NCBI GenBank assembly: GCA_014156375.1
Contig: RQJH01000003.1
Coordinates: 620,001-684,000 of the forward strand
DNA from: Enterobacteriaceae bacterium 89
GTDB taxonomy: Bacteria > Pseudomonadota > Gammaproteobacteria > Enterobacterales > Enterobacteriaceae
Direction of reading: 5' to 3'
DNA: 64,000 nucleotides
Below, in pieces: positions 55,207-64,000 of the stretch. The notes under the pieces were generated by a model. It searched no databases. It saw only the letters and a list, made by a program, of their open reading frames with translations, and was not told where the DNA came from. Made by a program: the position numbers and the translations under genes. Within the stretch, counting starts at the first letter, position 1. Each line of letters begins with the position of its first letter.

Positions 55207-55887
55207 TCAGGCAATTCTTTGCAGACCTTCCCCGCCAAGTAAATTACGCACCTTATTGACCAGCTCATCCAGGCAGTCATCCTTCATCCCCAGTTTCACC
55301 AGCTCATGCTCCAGCGAAAAGAGATACTGCGCGTTGGTGCCGAGCGGGCCACTGGCGCTGGCAATCAGAGGGGCAATGACCTGCACGCTGGTATCAGATT
55401 CATACAGGGGATGGCGCGGATCCATAATAAAGACCAGCGCGTTGACGGTACGACCGTCGTCTAAATCGAGCTTACACCAGGTTGGCAGGTAGCAGCCGGT
55501 GATCATCTCGCGCTTCCAGAGCAGCGTCAGCTCTTCTTCCAGCGCGCAATCACGCAGGCGATAGGCGACACCGGTGGTGCGTCCGCCCTCTTTCAGAGCC
55601 AGCATACGACCGGGCTGACAGGCGCTACCGCGTCCTGCCGTCAGACGTAAACAAAAGGCTCGATGCCAGCCGACGAGCGTGCCGGTGCAGGATTCACTAT
55701 AATCCAGCGCCGGGTTCCACATCAGCGAGCCATATCCAAATATCCATACCGGGCCATCATCCGGGCGACAGGCTAACGTGGCAGCAAGGGATGCGGCACG
55801 TTGTTCCGGCGACCAGAGTAGCGATTCCTCGATTGCACCAAAGGCCGTTTTGCAATCGGCTTTTAGCAAGAAATCACGCGTTAACAC
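55207..55887 (-). CDS. chaC: Glutathione-specific gamma-glutamylcyclotransferase ChaC
   Basis: 226 residues from a GTG at 55885-55887 with a GGAGG box six bases upstream; it aligns with the E. coli start (MITRDFLM). A further start seven codons upstream is not conserved. The substrate-binding loop FGYGSLMWNP and the catalytic Glu region (WKREMITGCYLP) are present. ChaC enzymes split glutathione to 5-oxoproline and Cys-Gly. The neighbour chaB of E. coli is missing between it and the divergent chaA. Confidence 0.93.
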   Translation of the reverse strand: MLTRDFLLKADCKTAFGAIEESLLWSPEQRAASLAATLACRPDDGPVWIFGYGSLMWNPALDYSESCTGTLVGWHRAFCLRLTAGRGSACQPGRMLALKEGGRTTGVAYRLRDCALEEELTLLWKREMITGCYLPTWCKLDLDDGRTVNALVFIMDPRHPLYESDTSVQVIAPLIASASGPLGTNAQYLFSLEHELVKLGMKDDCLDELVNKVRNLLGGEGLQRIA

Positions 55888-56295
55888 TTTTAACCTCCGC
55901 CACTGCACACTTCCCTGCGACGATAAAATGTCCTTTTAATTGCTGAAATATTATCCAGCTTTCACTGACAATATGCAATGAACGAGCCGCTTGCAAGGCA
56001 ACAGATGCTCAATAAGGGATAAAAATCCACTGACCCGACTTTGCGCTTATACTGATTGACATACCCGGCAGTGGAAATTTCCCGATCAACCAAAATGAAA
56101 TCTGAAAAATTCAGGCCAACAATTTTCTGTTATTTAAACGAAAATTAAACATAAATCTGGATTTCGCCGCATTGAATTCAATTTCAGCCCCGGAGGTAAA
56201 TTACCGTAAAAAAAGAGTGGCGAAATAAGCAGATCTGCTATTTTATCGCCCCGTGTTATCTATAATTATAAAACCTGCAACAATGGAGATGGTTC
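55888..56295. promoter_or_regulatory. Divergent chaC-chaA intergenic region, no chaB
   Basis: About 400 bp, AT-rich, between the two diverging genes. In E. coli chaB (76 codons) lies here on the chaC side. I translated the region in mind on the minus strand and found no ChaB-like frame. It should contain both promoters; AATGGAGATGGTTC is the chaA ribosome-binding region. Confidence 0.7.
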
Positions 56296-57396
56296 ATGAC
56301 CCATGCACATGAGGCGGTAAAGACCCGCCACAAGGAGACGTCCCTTATTTTCCCGGTGGTAGCACTGGCGGTGCTGGTGTTTTTCGGCCACAACCAGTCC
56401 CTGCCAGTGGTCATCGGCATCAATATTCTGGCGTTAATTGGTATTTTAAGCAGCGCGTTTAGCGTTGTTCGTCACGCAGACGTGCTGGCTCACCGTCTTG
56501 GTGAACCCTACGGCTCGCTCATTTTAAGTCTTTCCGTCGTTATTCTTGAAGTCAGCCTGATTTCCGCATTAATGGCCACGGGCGATGCTGCGCCAACGCT
56601 GATGCGCGATACCCTGTATTCCATCATCATGATTGTCACCGGCGGTCTGGTTGGCTTTTCACTGCTGCTGGGCGGGCGTAAATTTGCCACCCAGTATATG
56701 AACCTGTTTGGTATTAAGCAGTATCTGATTGCCCTGTTCCCGCTGGCAATTATCGTGCTGGTATTCCCGATGGCGCTGACGGGGGCGAATTTCTCCACCG
56801 GACAGGCGCTGTTTGTTGCCCTGCTCTCCGCCGCCATGTACGGCGTATTCCTGCTGATTCAGACCAAAACGCACCAGAATCTGTTCGTCTATGAGCATGA
56901 AGATGAGTCTGACGACGATGACCCGCACCACGGCAAGCCGTCGGCTCACAGCAGTCTGTGGCATGCGGTGTGGCTGGTTGTGCATCTGATTGCGGTTATT
57001 GCGGTCACCAAAATGAACGCCAATCCGCTGGAGATCCTGCTGACCAGCCTGAATGCACCAGTGGCCTTTACCGGCTTCCTTGTCGCGCTGCTGATCCTCT
57101 CCCCGGAAGGTCTGGGTGCGCTGAAGGCCGTGCTGAGCAATCAGGTACAGCGTGCGATGAACCTGTTCTTCGGTTCCGTGCTGGCCACCATTTCCCTGAC
57201 GGTGCCAGTAGTCACGCTGATCGCCTGGGCAACGGGTAACGAGCTGCACTTCGCGCTCGGCGCACCGGAGATGATTGTGATGGTCGCCTCGCTGGTGCTG
57301 TGCCACATCTCATTCTCCACCGGGCGCACTAATGTGCTGAACGGAGCCGCTCACCTGGCGCTGTTTGCGGCTTATTTGATGACGATATTTGCCTGA
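56296..57396 (+). CDS. chaA: Sodium-potassium/proton antiporter ChaA
   Basis: 366 residues, the E. coli length, with about eleven helices and two CaCA-type alpha repeats (the SLSVVILEVSLISALMATGD and LILSPEGLGALKAV stretches carry the conserved acidic residues). An acidic and His-rich cytoplasmic loop (EHEDESDDDDPHHGK) separates the halves. It extrudes Na+, K+ or Ca2+ for protons at alkaline pH. The gene is followed by a cluster of palindromic repeats. Confidence 0.96.
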   Translation: MTHAHEAVKTRHKETSLIFPVVALAVLVFFGHNQSLPVVIGINILALIGILSSAFSVVRHADVLAHRLGEPYGSLILSLSVVILEVSLISALMATGDAAPTLMRDTLYSIIMIVTGGLVGFSLLLGGRKFATQYMNLFGIKQYLIALFPLAIIVLVFPMALTGANFSTGQALFVALLSAAMYGVFLLIQTKTHQNLFVYEHEDESDDDDPHHGKPSAHSSLWHAVWLVVHLIAVIAVTKMNANPLEILLTSLNAPVAFTGFLVALLILSPEGLGALKAVLSNQVQRAMNLFFGSVLATISLTVPVVTLIAWATGNELHFALGAPEMIVMVASLVLCHISFSTGRTNVLNGAAHLALFAAYLMTIFA

Positions 57397-57404
57397 TTTC
57401 GCTG

Positions 57405-57550
57405 TTCCCTCTCCCCGGCCCTCTCCCAAGGGGAGAGGGAGAAAAACAAACGGCTCAGGTCGATTCTCCTACCTTCTGGGAGAGGGAGAAAAACAAGCCG
57501 CTCGATCGGTTCCCTCTCCCTGGGGAGAGGGTTAGGGAGAGGGGAGAAAA
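57405..57550. repeat. Palindromic repeat cluster (copy 2) with 19-bp direct repeat
   Basis: Hairpins CCCTCTCCC/GGGAGAGGG at 57419-57439 and 57510-57531. GGGAGAGGGAGAAAAACAA occurs at 57431-57449 and again, exactly, at 57478-57496; a third, degenerate form is near 57535. It is the same family as the unit at 55124-55205 in opposite orientation. Confidence 0.88.
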
Positions 57551-57566
57551 CCGAATTGCGCACCAT

Positions 57567-57595
57567 AAAAAAACCCGCCGCAGCGGGTTTTTTAT
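57567..57595. terminator. Bidirectional terminator between chaA and kdsA
   Basis: AAAAAACCCGC/GCGGGTTTTTT with a CGCA loop, T-tract on both strands, just after the kdsA stop. Confidence 0.94.
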
Positions 57596-57608
57596 TACCT
57601 GAACAAAC

Positions 57609-58472
<864 letters not shown>

Positions 58473-58501
58473 TTATCAGGGGTTAATCGGATTCTTTCCG
58501 G

Positions 58502-59311
58502 TTAATGCAAGGTAATTTGTTTGTGCGCAATGGTATTGATCTGCGCGCGAATGATTTCGCTAATTGGATCTTCCGGGCACTGTTCGACGAAATAACTCAG
58601 GTCGCTCAGCGCCACGTGTTCGCATTCGAGCTGGGCGTAGATCAGACCACGGTCGCGGATTTCATACGGATCTTCCGGATTAAACTGCAGCAGCGCTTCG
58701 CTGACGCGCAGCGCCAGCTCCATCTGCCGCTCTTCCATCAGCGCCGACTTCAGGGTGTCCAGCAGTTTGCGGATCACTTCGGCGTTATCCGCCTCGTCGA
58801 GATCTTCGTTAAACAGCTCCGCCACCGGGCTGATATTGCCTTTCAGCCACACTTCCAGCGTATGTTCGTCGAGCGTATCGCCGTTGAACGGGTTAATGAA
58901 CCACATCTCGCCCGTTTCCACATCGGCACGCAGCAGCAGCTGAGTGGGGAAAATGACCGGCATCATCGGGATCGACAGCTGACGCGCCACCCACAGCATA
59001 ATCGCTCCTAAAGAGACGGCGCTGCCTTCGCGGTTCTTCAGCACTTTATCAAGCCACAGCGCATCGGAAAGACGATACACGCCGCGCGAGGCGCTGAAGC
59101 CCCACTCGCCGTAAAACAGCTCAATCAGACGTTCCACCTGACGGGTTTCCGTCCAGGACTGGCTGATTTCTTCCCGCGCCAGGCTTACCAGCTGTTCCAG
59201 CTCGTCATTAACGTAGCGGGACGGGAATTCATCGCGGATCAGTTCAGAAATGAGGATCATGCCGTCGCACAAAGGTGCTTTGTTAAATTCAAAATCCGCT
59301 AATGACCTCAT
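58502..59311 (-). CDS. sirB1: Transglutaminase-like/TPR protein SirB1
   Basis: 269 residues. An N-terminal transglutaminase-like region (about 35-150) resembles E. coli SirB1 without a clear catalytic triad, and a C-terminal tetratricopeptide-like helical part (about 175-260, with EDPYEIRDRGLIYAQLE) follows. The name comes from genetic effects on Salmonella sirA-type regulation; the molecular role is unknown. In E. coli sirB2 precedes it; here the gap to prmC is only 78 bp and sirB2 is missing. Confidence 0.93.
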   Translation of the reverse strand: MRSLADFEFNKAPLCDGMILISELIRDEFPSRYVNDELEQLVSLAREEISQSWTETRQVERLIELFYGEWGFSASRGVYRLSDALWLDKVLKNREGSAVSLGAIMLWVARQLSIPMMPVIFPTQLLLRADVETGEMWFINPFNGDTLDEHTLEVWLKGNISPVAELFNEDLDEADNAEVIRKLLDTLKSALMEERQMELALRVSEALLQFNPEDPYEIRDRGLIYAQLECEHVALSDLSYFVEQCPEDPISEIIRAQINTIAHKQITLH

Positions 59312-59389
59312 GCCCTACCCCAACTGCGGGCTGCCGAAAAGCAGCCAGATATCTTAAAAATGATGCTAATAATAACGCTAAACGCGCTC

Positions 59390-60226
59390 TCAGTCAGCAT
59401 TGCGTCTTCCGAGCGTCAGGCGCTCATTGCCACCATAGTCACGGCAGGTTTCCACCTGCTCATAATTGGCGTCAATAAATAGCTCACGAACCGCCGCGCC
59501 CTGCTTCCAGCCGTGCTCCAGCAGCATCCACCCGCCGGGTAATAGAAAACGACGACCTTCGCGGATGATGTGCTCCAGATCGGCCAACCCTTCGTCAGCG
59601 GCCACCAGCGCGGTTTTCGGCTCGAAGCGCACATCGCCTTCGGCGAGATGCGGATCCTGCTCGTCAATGTACGGCGGATTACTGACAATCATGTCGAAGG
59701 TTTTACCCTCCAGCGCGGCAAACCAGTTGCTTTGCAGGATCGTCACATTTTCTATCGCCAGACTGGCCGCATTACGCTGCGCCAGCGCCACCGCGTCGGC
59801 GACAAAATCCACCGCCGTCACGCTGCAATCCGGGCGCTCGGTTGCCAGTGCCAGGGCAATCGCTCCGGTGCCGGTGCCTAAATCGAGGATATCGCAAGGT
59901 TCGCCAGGCAAGCGCGCCAGCGCCTGTTCCACCAGACACTCGGTGTCCGGACGTGGAATAAGCGTGGCAGGAGAAACAAACAGCGGCAGCGACCAGAACT
60001 CGCGCATTCCGGTCAGATGCGCCACCGGCTCACCGTTGACCCGGCGTGCCAGCAGCGATTCCAGCGCTTCGCTCTGTTCAGCGGTCAGCTCTGTCTCATC
60101 AAAAGCGAGAATGTACGTCCGGGTTTTCCCGGTAACGCACTCCAGCAGGATTTCCGCATCGCGTCTCGGGCTCTCGCTTTGCGCAAGCCGCCCGATCGCC
60201 TGGCTCAGCCACTGTTTAAAGGTCAT
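59390..60226 (-). CDS. prmC: Release factor glutamine N5-methyltransferase PrmC
   Basis: 278 residues from the second of two adjacent ATG codons (60224-60226), aligned with the E. coli start; the first ATG (60227-60229) adds one residue and overlaps the prfA stop as ATGA. An N-terminal helical domain binds the release factor; the Rossmann domain has the SAM loop DLGTGTGAIALALA and the catalytic NPPYIDE. It methylates the Gln of the GGQ motif in RF1 and RF2. It follows prfA, translationally coupled. Confidence 0.96.
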   Translation of the reverse strand: MTFKQWLSQAIGRLAQSESPRRDAEILLECVTGKTRTYILAFDETELTAEQSEALESLLARRVNGEPVAHLTGMREFWSLPLFVSPATLIPRPDTECLVEQALARLPGEPCDILDLGTGTGAIALALATERPDCSVTAVDFVADAVALAQRNAASLAIENVTILQSNWFAALEGKTFDMIVSNPPYIDEQDPHLAEGDVRFEPKTALVAADEGLADLEHIIREGRRFLLPGGWMLLEHGWKQGAAVRELFIDANYEQVETCRDYGGNERLTLGRRNAD

Positions 60227-61308
60227 CATTCCTGATCGGACAACGCCGCCAGCTGATCCGCCTGATATTCCTGCACAATCGGCTCAATCAGCATATCGAG
60301 CTTACCTTCCATCACTTCGTCCAGGCGGTACAGCGTGACGTTGATGCGATGGTCAGTGACGCGGCCCTGCGGGAAGTTATAGGTGCGGTTACGGTCGCTG
60401 CGGTCGCCGCTGCCGAGCAGGTTACGACGTTCGGAGGCTTCCGCCTGCTGACGTTTCGCAATTTCAGCAGCACGAATACGTGAGCCGAGCACGGCCAGCG
60501 CTTTGGCTTTGTTTTTGTGCTGAGAACGTTCGTCCTGGCACTCCACTACAATGCCGGTTGGCAGGTGGGTAATACGGATCGCAGAGTCGGTGGTGTTAAC
60601 GTGCTGACCGCCCGCCCCGGAAGAGCGGAAGGTATCAATTCGCAGGTCCGCCGGGTTGATGTCCGGCATTTCCGCTTCAGGCAGCTCTGGCATCACCGCC
60701 ACAGTACAGGCTGAAGTGTGAATACGCCCCTGAGATTCTGTTGCCGGAACGCGCTGAACGCGATGACCACCGGATTCAAACTTCAGACGGCCATACACGC
60801 CGTCGCCGCTGATTTTGGCGATCACTTCTTTAAAGCCACCATGTTCACCTTCGTTGGCGCTCATGATTTCCACGCGCCAGCGGCGGGATTCCGCGTAGCG
60901 GGTGTACATACGGAACAGGTCGCCGGCAAACAGCGCAGCTTCATCACCGCCGGTACCGGCGCGCACTTCGACAAAAGCGTTACGCTCATCGTCCGGATCT
61001 TTCGGCAGCAGCAGCACCTGCAAATCCTGCTCCAGCTGTTCGCGGCGTTCTTTCGCGCTCTGCAACTCTTCCTGCGCCATTTCGCGCATTTCCGGGTCGT
61101 CGAGCATCATCTGCGCGGTTTCAATATCTTCCTGCACCTGCTGCCAGTCGGTAAAACATTTCGAGACGTCGCTGAGCTGCGCGTACTCTTTCGACAGCGC
61201 ACGAAAGCGCTCCTGATCGGCAATAGTTCCGGCATCACCCAGCAGCGCCTGAACTTCTTCATGGCGTTCGTGCAGCGCTTCCAGTTTGGCAACAATAGAC
61301 GGCTTCAT
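60226..61308 (-). CDS. prfA: Peptide chain release factor 1
   Basis: 360 residues, the E. coli length. The codon-recognition tip has the PAT signature (VPATESQGR) for UAA and UAG, and the peptidyl-tRNA hydrolysis loop has GAGGQHVN, where PrmC methylates the Gln. It lies between hemA and prmC with a 42-bp gap from hemA, the normal operon. Confidence 0.98.
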   Translation of the reverse strand: MKPSIVAKLEALHERHEEVQALLGDAGTIADQERFRALSKEYAQLSDVSKCFTDWQQVQEDIETAQMMLDDPEMREMAQEELQSAKERREQLEQDLQVLLLPKDPDDERNAFVEVRAGTGGDEAALFAGDLFRMYTRYAESRRWRVEIMSANEGEHGGFKEVIAKISGDGVYGRLKFESGGHRVQRVPATESQGRIHTSACTVAVMPELPEAEMPDINPADLRIDTFRSSGAGGQHVNTTDSAIRITHLPTGIVVECQDERSQHKNKAKALAVLGSRIRAAEIAKRQQAEASERRNLLGSGDRSDRNRTYNFPQGRVTDHRINVTLYRLDEVMEGKLDMLIEPIVQEYQADQLAALSDQE

Positions 61309-61350
61309 AGGCGTAAAAGCACCCTTTAATAAGAATAAGAGAAAGCTACG

Positions 61351-62607
61351 CTATTCCAGCCCGAGGCTGTCGCGCAGAATATTCAGGCGTTCATCATCCC
61401 CGTCACGGGCAGCCTGTTGAAGTGATTTGGTTGGTGCGTGGATCAGGCGATTGGTCAGCTTGCGCGCCAGATCCTGCATTATGGCTTCGGCGTCTCCGCC
61501 CTGTTGCAGTGCCGCAAGCGCTCGCGCGGTGAGTTCTTCACGCACCCCGTCCGCCTGCGAGCGGTACTCACGAATGGTCTCGCTGACGCTTTGCGCGCGC
61601 AGCCAGGCCATAAATTCGCTGGCTTCCTGCTCAACAATGGTTTCAGCCTGCTGCGCGGCGGCTTTACGCTGTGCCAGGTTGTGCTGAATGATGTTTTGCA
61701 GATCGTCCACGCTGTACAGATAGGCGTTGGCGAGTTTGCCCACGTCCGGCTCCACGTCGCGCGGCACGGCGATGTCCACCAACAGCATTGGCTGATTACG
61801 ACGGGCCTTCAGGGCACGTTCCACCATGCCTTTACCGATAATCGGCAGCGGACTGGCGGTGGAGCTGATAATAATATCGGCCTCTTTCAGGCGCTCATCG
61901 ACGTCGCTCAGCGCAATGACTTCTGCGCCAACTTCATCCGCTAATACCTGCGCACGTTCGCGCGTACGGTTGGCAATCAGCATTTTTTTGACGCGATGCT
62001 CACGCAGATGGCGGGCGACCAGTTCAATCGTTTCCCCTGCACCGACCAGCAGCACCGTCACGGAAGAGAGCGATTCGAAAATCTGCCGCGCCAGCGTACA
62101 GGCCGCAAAGGCCACGGACACCGCGCTTGCGCCGATGTCGGTTTCAGTTCGCACGCGTTTGGCGACGGAGAAGGATTTCTGGAACATGCGTTCCAGCTCG
62201 CTGACGTTCAGATGTCCGCGGCTGGAATCGGCGAAGGCTTTTTTCACCTGGCCTAAAATTTGCGGCTCGCCGAGGATCAGCGAATCCAGACCGCTGGCGA
62301 CGCGCATCAGATGGCTGACGGCATCGTCATCCTGATGCCAGTACAGGCTTTTGCGCAGGTCTTCTTCGTTGAGCTGGTGGTAGTCACACAGCCAGCGGAT
62401 CAACGATTCCTGTAAGTTTTCCTGCTCTTCAACGCTGAGATAGAGCTCGGTACGGTTACACGTCGACAGCACCACCCCGCCCTGCACCATTGGCTGGGAG
62501 AGCAAGCTTTCCAGCGCCTGATCGAGCGTATCCGGCGAAAACGTCACACGTTCTCGCAGCGCGACCGGAGCGGTTTTGTGGTTAATGCCTAGTGCAAGAA
62601 GCGTCAT
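61351..62607 (-). CDS. hemA: Glutamyl-tRNA reductase
   Basis: 418 residues, the E. coli length. The catalytic Cys50 is in [11 protein letters not shown]; the NADPH-binding domain (about 165-300) has [16 protein letters not shown], and the C-terminal helical dimerisation domain follows. It reduces Glu-tRNAGlu to glutamate-1-semialdehyde, the first committed step of heme synthesis. The N-terminal [13 protein letters not shown] segment contains the hydrophobic degron that governs heme-dependent proteolysis in Salmonella. Divergent from lolB. Confidence 0.98.
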   Translation of the reverse strand: MTLLALGINHKTAPVALRERVTFSPDTLDQALESLLSQPMVQGGVVLSTCNRTELYLSVEEQENLQESLIRWLCDYHQLNEEDLRKSLYWHQDDDAVSHLMRVASGLDSLILGEPQILGQVKKAFADSSRGHLNVSELERMFQKSFSVAKRVRTETDIGASAVSVAFAACTLARQIFESLSSVTVLLVGAGETIELVARHLREHRVKKMLIANRTRERAQVLADEVGAEVIALSDVDERLKEADIIISSTASPLPIIGKGMVERALKARRNQPMLLVDIAVPRDVEPDVGKLANAYLYSVDDLQNIIQHNLAQRKAAAQQAETIVEQEASEFMAWLRAQSVSETIREYRSQADGVREELTARALAALQQGGDAEAIMQDLARKLTNRLIHAPTKSLQQAARDGDDERLNILRDSLGLE

Positions 62608-62803
62608 GAATGCAGGAGTAGTACCAGCGTTGATAAGGTTAGTCTGTGCGCATCATACAGGATGAGCAAGGTCAATAAAAGAGACGGCCCCCTTTCGGAG
62701 TAATCGGTAATATAATGATTTGGGACAACTTGAACGTAGACGCTGCTCTCAGGCGGCGCTAGCATTGACGGTTATAACTGCAACGGATATCAAGGATTTT
62801 TCA
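62608..62803. promoter_or_regulatory. Divergent hemA-lolB promoter region (196 bp)
   Basis: It separates hemA and lolB, both essential. A TATAATGATTTG motif near 62711 could be a -10 region on the plus strand for lolB. The hemA promoters of E. coli are upstream of its start; I could not fix them here. Confidence 0.45.
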
Positions 62804-63421
62804 ATGAAGCTGACTCATGCCCTCCGCCTGATGCCCCTGGCGGCGCTGGTTTTGACCGCCTGTACTCTCAACGCGCCTAAAGGCCCCGGCAAAAGCCCGG
62901 ACTCTCCGCAGTGGCAGCAGCATCAACAGGAAGTTCGCCAACTGAGCCAGTATCAGACTCGTGGCGCATTCGCATTCCTTGATGACTCACAGAAAGTCTA
63001 CGCGCGCTTCTTCTGGCAGCAGACTGGCAAAGATAACTATCGCCTGCTTCTGACTAACCCGCTGGGCAGCACCGAGCTTTCCCTGACGGCTAAGCCAGGC
63101 AGCGTGACGCTGATTGATAATAAAGGCAAATCCTACACTTCAACCGACGCAGAAGAGATGATCGGCAAGCTGACCGGAATGCCTATTCCGCTGAACAGCC
63201 TGCGCCAGTGGATCCTCGGTCTGCCGGGCGATGCCACCGACTATAAACTGGATGACCAGGCGCGCCTGAGCGAGCTGAACTACACCCAGGACGGCAAAAC
63301 CTGGAAAGTGGTCTACAGCGGCTATGACAGCGACAGCAAGCCTTCCCTGCCTTCCAATATGGAGCTGACCCAGGGCAGCGAGCGCATCAAACTGAAAATG
63401 GACAGCTGGATCGTTAAATGA
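62804..63421 (+). CDS. lolB: Outer membrane lipoprotein localisation factor LolB
   Basis: 205 residues from the ATG at 62804-62806, preceded by CAAGGATTTTTCA. The lipobox LTAC places the lipidated Cys at residue 20. The rest is an open beta-barrel that takes lipoproteins from LolA and inserts them in the outer membrane; the protruding loop and the [12 protein letters not shown] segment are conserved. The stop shares four bases with the ispE start (ATGA). Confidence 0.97.
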   Translation: MKLTHALRLMPLAALVLTACTLNAPKGPGKSPDSPQWQQHQQEVRQLSQYQTRGAFAFLDDSQKVYARFFWQQTGKDNYRLLLTNPLGSTELSLTAKPGSVTLIDNKGKSYTSTDAEEMIGKLTGMPIPLNSLRQWILGLPGDATDYKLDDQARLSELNYTQDGKTWKVVYSGYDSDSKPSLPSNMELTQGSERIKLKMDSWIVK

Positions 63422-64000
63422 GCACCCAATGGCCTTCCCCGGCAAAACTGAATCTGTTCCTCTACATTACCGGCCAGCGCGCCGATGGTTATCACCAGTT
63501 GCAGACGCTGTTTCAGTTTCTTGATTACGGCGACACGATAACTATCGACGTGCGTCACGACGGTGAGATTCATCTGCTGACGCCGGTGGAAGGCGTGCCC
63601 GATGAAGAAAATCTGATCGTTCGCGCGGCACGGCTGCTGATGAAAGCTGCCGCAGACAGCGGACGGCTGCCGGAAAACGCGGGTGCGGCCATCAGCATTG
63701 ATAAGCGTTTGCCAATGGGCGGCGGGCTTGGCGGCGGTTCTTCTAACGCTGCTACGGTACTGGTAGCGCTCAATCATTTATGGCGCTGCGGGCTGTCGGT
63801 GGATGAACTGGCGACCATTGGCCTGACGCTAGGCGCGGATGTTCCGGTGTTTGTTCGGGGTCATGCAGCCTTCGCCGAAGGCGTGGGTGAAGTGCTGACG
63901 CCGGTCGATGTCGAAGAAAAATGGTATCTGGTCGCTCACCCTGGCGTCAGCATTCCGACGCCGGTGATTTTTAAAGATCCAGAATTGCCCAGAAATTCAC
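63418..64000 (+). CDS. ispE: 4-diphosphocytidyl-2-C-methyl-D-erythritol kinase, 3' part cut by window edge
   Basis: The ATG at 63418-63420 overlaps the lolB stop. About 194 codons are present and the frame is open at the end; the family is about 283 residues. The GHMP-kinase ATP loop [14 protein letters not shown] and the N-terminal substrate-binding [15 protein letters not shown] are visible. It phosphorylates CDP-ME in the MEP pathway to isoprenoids and is essential. The lolB-ispE pair is as in E. coli. Confidence 0.96.
   Translation, partial: MSTQWPSPAKLNLFLYITGQRADGYHQLQTLFQFLDYGDTITIDVRHDGEIHLLTPVEGVPDEENLIVRAARLLMKAAADSGRLPENAGAAISIDKRLPMGGGLGGGSSNAATVLVALNHLWRCGLSVDELATIGLTLGADVPVFVRGHAAFAEGVGEVLTPVDVEEKWYLVAHPGVSIPTPVIFKDPELPRNS

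Noticed and set aside
55124..57550. CRISPR array or composite transposon around chaC-chaA
   Set aside because: The repeats are few, irregularly spaced and palindromic, there are no cas or transposase genes, and chaC and chaA are core genes.

Overview
This is 64 kb of a chromosomal core region from a member of the Enterobacteriaceae. Nearly every gene is a close match, in sequence and order, to two segments of the Escherichia coli K-12 chromosome. The accessory genes and the missing pfkB, kch, chaB and sirB2 point to an Enterobacter/Lelliottia/Leclercia-like relative rather than E. coli, but the genus cannot be fixed by reading alone. I see no phage, insertion sequence, CRISPR array, plasmid gene or toxin-antitoxin pair.

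Layout. (1) 1-10,160, all on the minus strand: nlpC (cut by the window edge), btuD-btuE-btuC, ihfA, pheT-pheS with the pheM attenuator peptide, rplT-rpmI-infC (AUU start) and thrS with its tRNA-mimicking operator. (2) 10,262-16,584, a mixed block: a YbdG-type mechanosensitive channel paralogue, a LamB/YcsF (PxpA-like) protein, a short DedA protein, ydiY, an LtrA-like membrane protein in the place of pfkB, ydiZ and yniA. (3) At about 16.6 kb the K-12 gene order breaks: yniA is joined tail to tail with tonB. (4) 16,659-28,032: tonB, yciI, yciY, clsA, yciU, a Kv-type K+ channel with a zinc ribbon, oppABCDF and ychE. (5) 28,511-37,935: adhE, tdk, hns, galU, rssB, rssA, ychJ, purU and two tRNA-Tyr genes. 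(6) 38,037-39,484: an Lrp/AsnC regulator divergent from an EamA exporter, inserted after the tRNA genes. (7) 39,485-50,675: the nitrate respiration block narGHJI, narK and narXL. (8) 50,672-57,396: ychO, a secreted PEBP protein, ychN, a chemoreceptor, chaC and chaA, with palindromic repeats on both sides of chaC-chaA. (9) 57,609 to the end: kdsA, sirB1, prmC, prfA, hemA, lolB and ispE (cut).

How the genes work together. The first block is translation (PheRS, ThrRS, IF3, L35, L20) with classical autogenous or attenuation control visible in the DNA, plus vitamin B12 uptake. The middle covers envelope energy transduction (TonB), cardiolipin synthesis, peptide import, fermentation (AdhE), nucleoid structure (H-NS) and RpoS turnover (RssB). 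The nar block is a complete sensor, regulator, transporter and enzyme unit with consensus FNR half-sites in front of narG and narK. The last block is cation/H+ exchange, glutathione turnover, LPS Kdo synthesis, release-factor and release-factor methylase, tetrapyrrole synthesis, lipoprotein localisation and isoprenoid synthesis.

I did not find a clear, previously undescribed system. The observations most worth a second look are the replaced or missing loci (pfkB, kch, chaB, sirB2), the zinc-ribbon Kv channel, the 14-bp inverted repeat in the adhE leader, the NarX C-terminal run-on into narL, the narI terminator buried in its convergent neighbour, and the palindromic repeat family around chaC-chaA.
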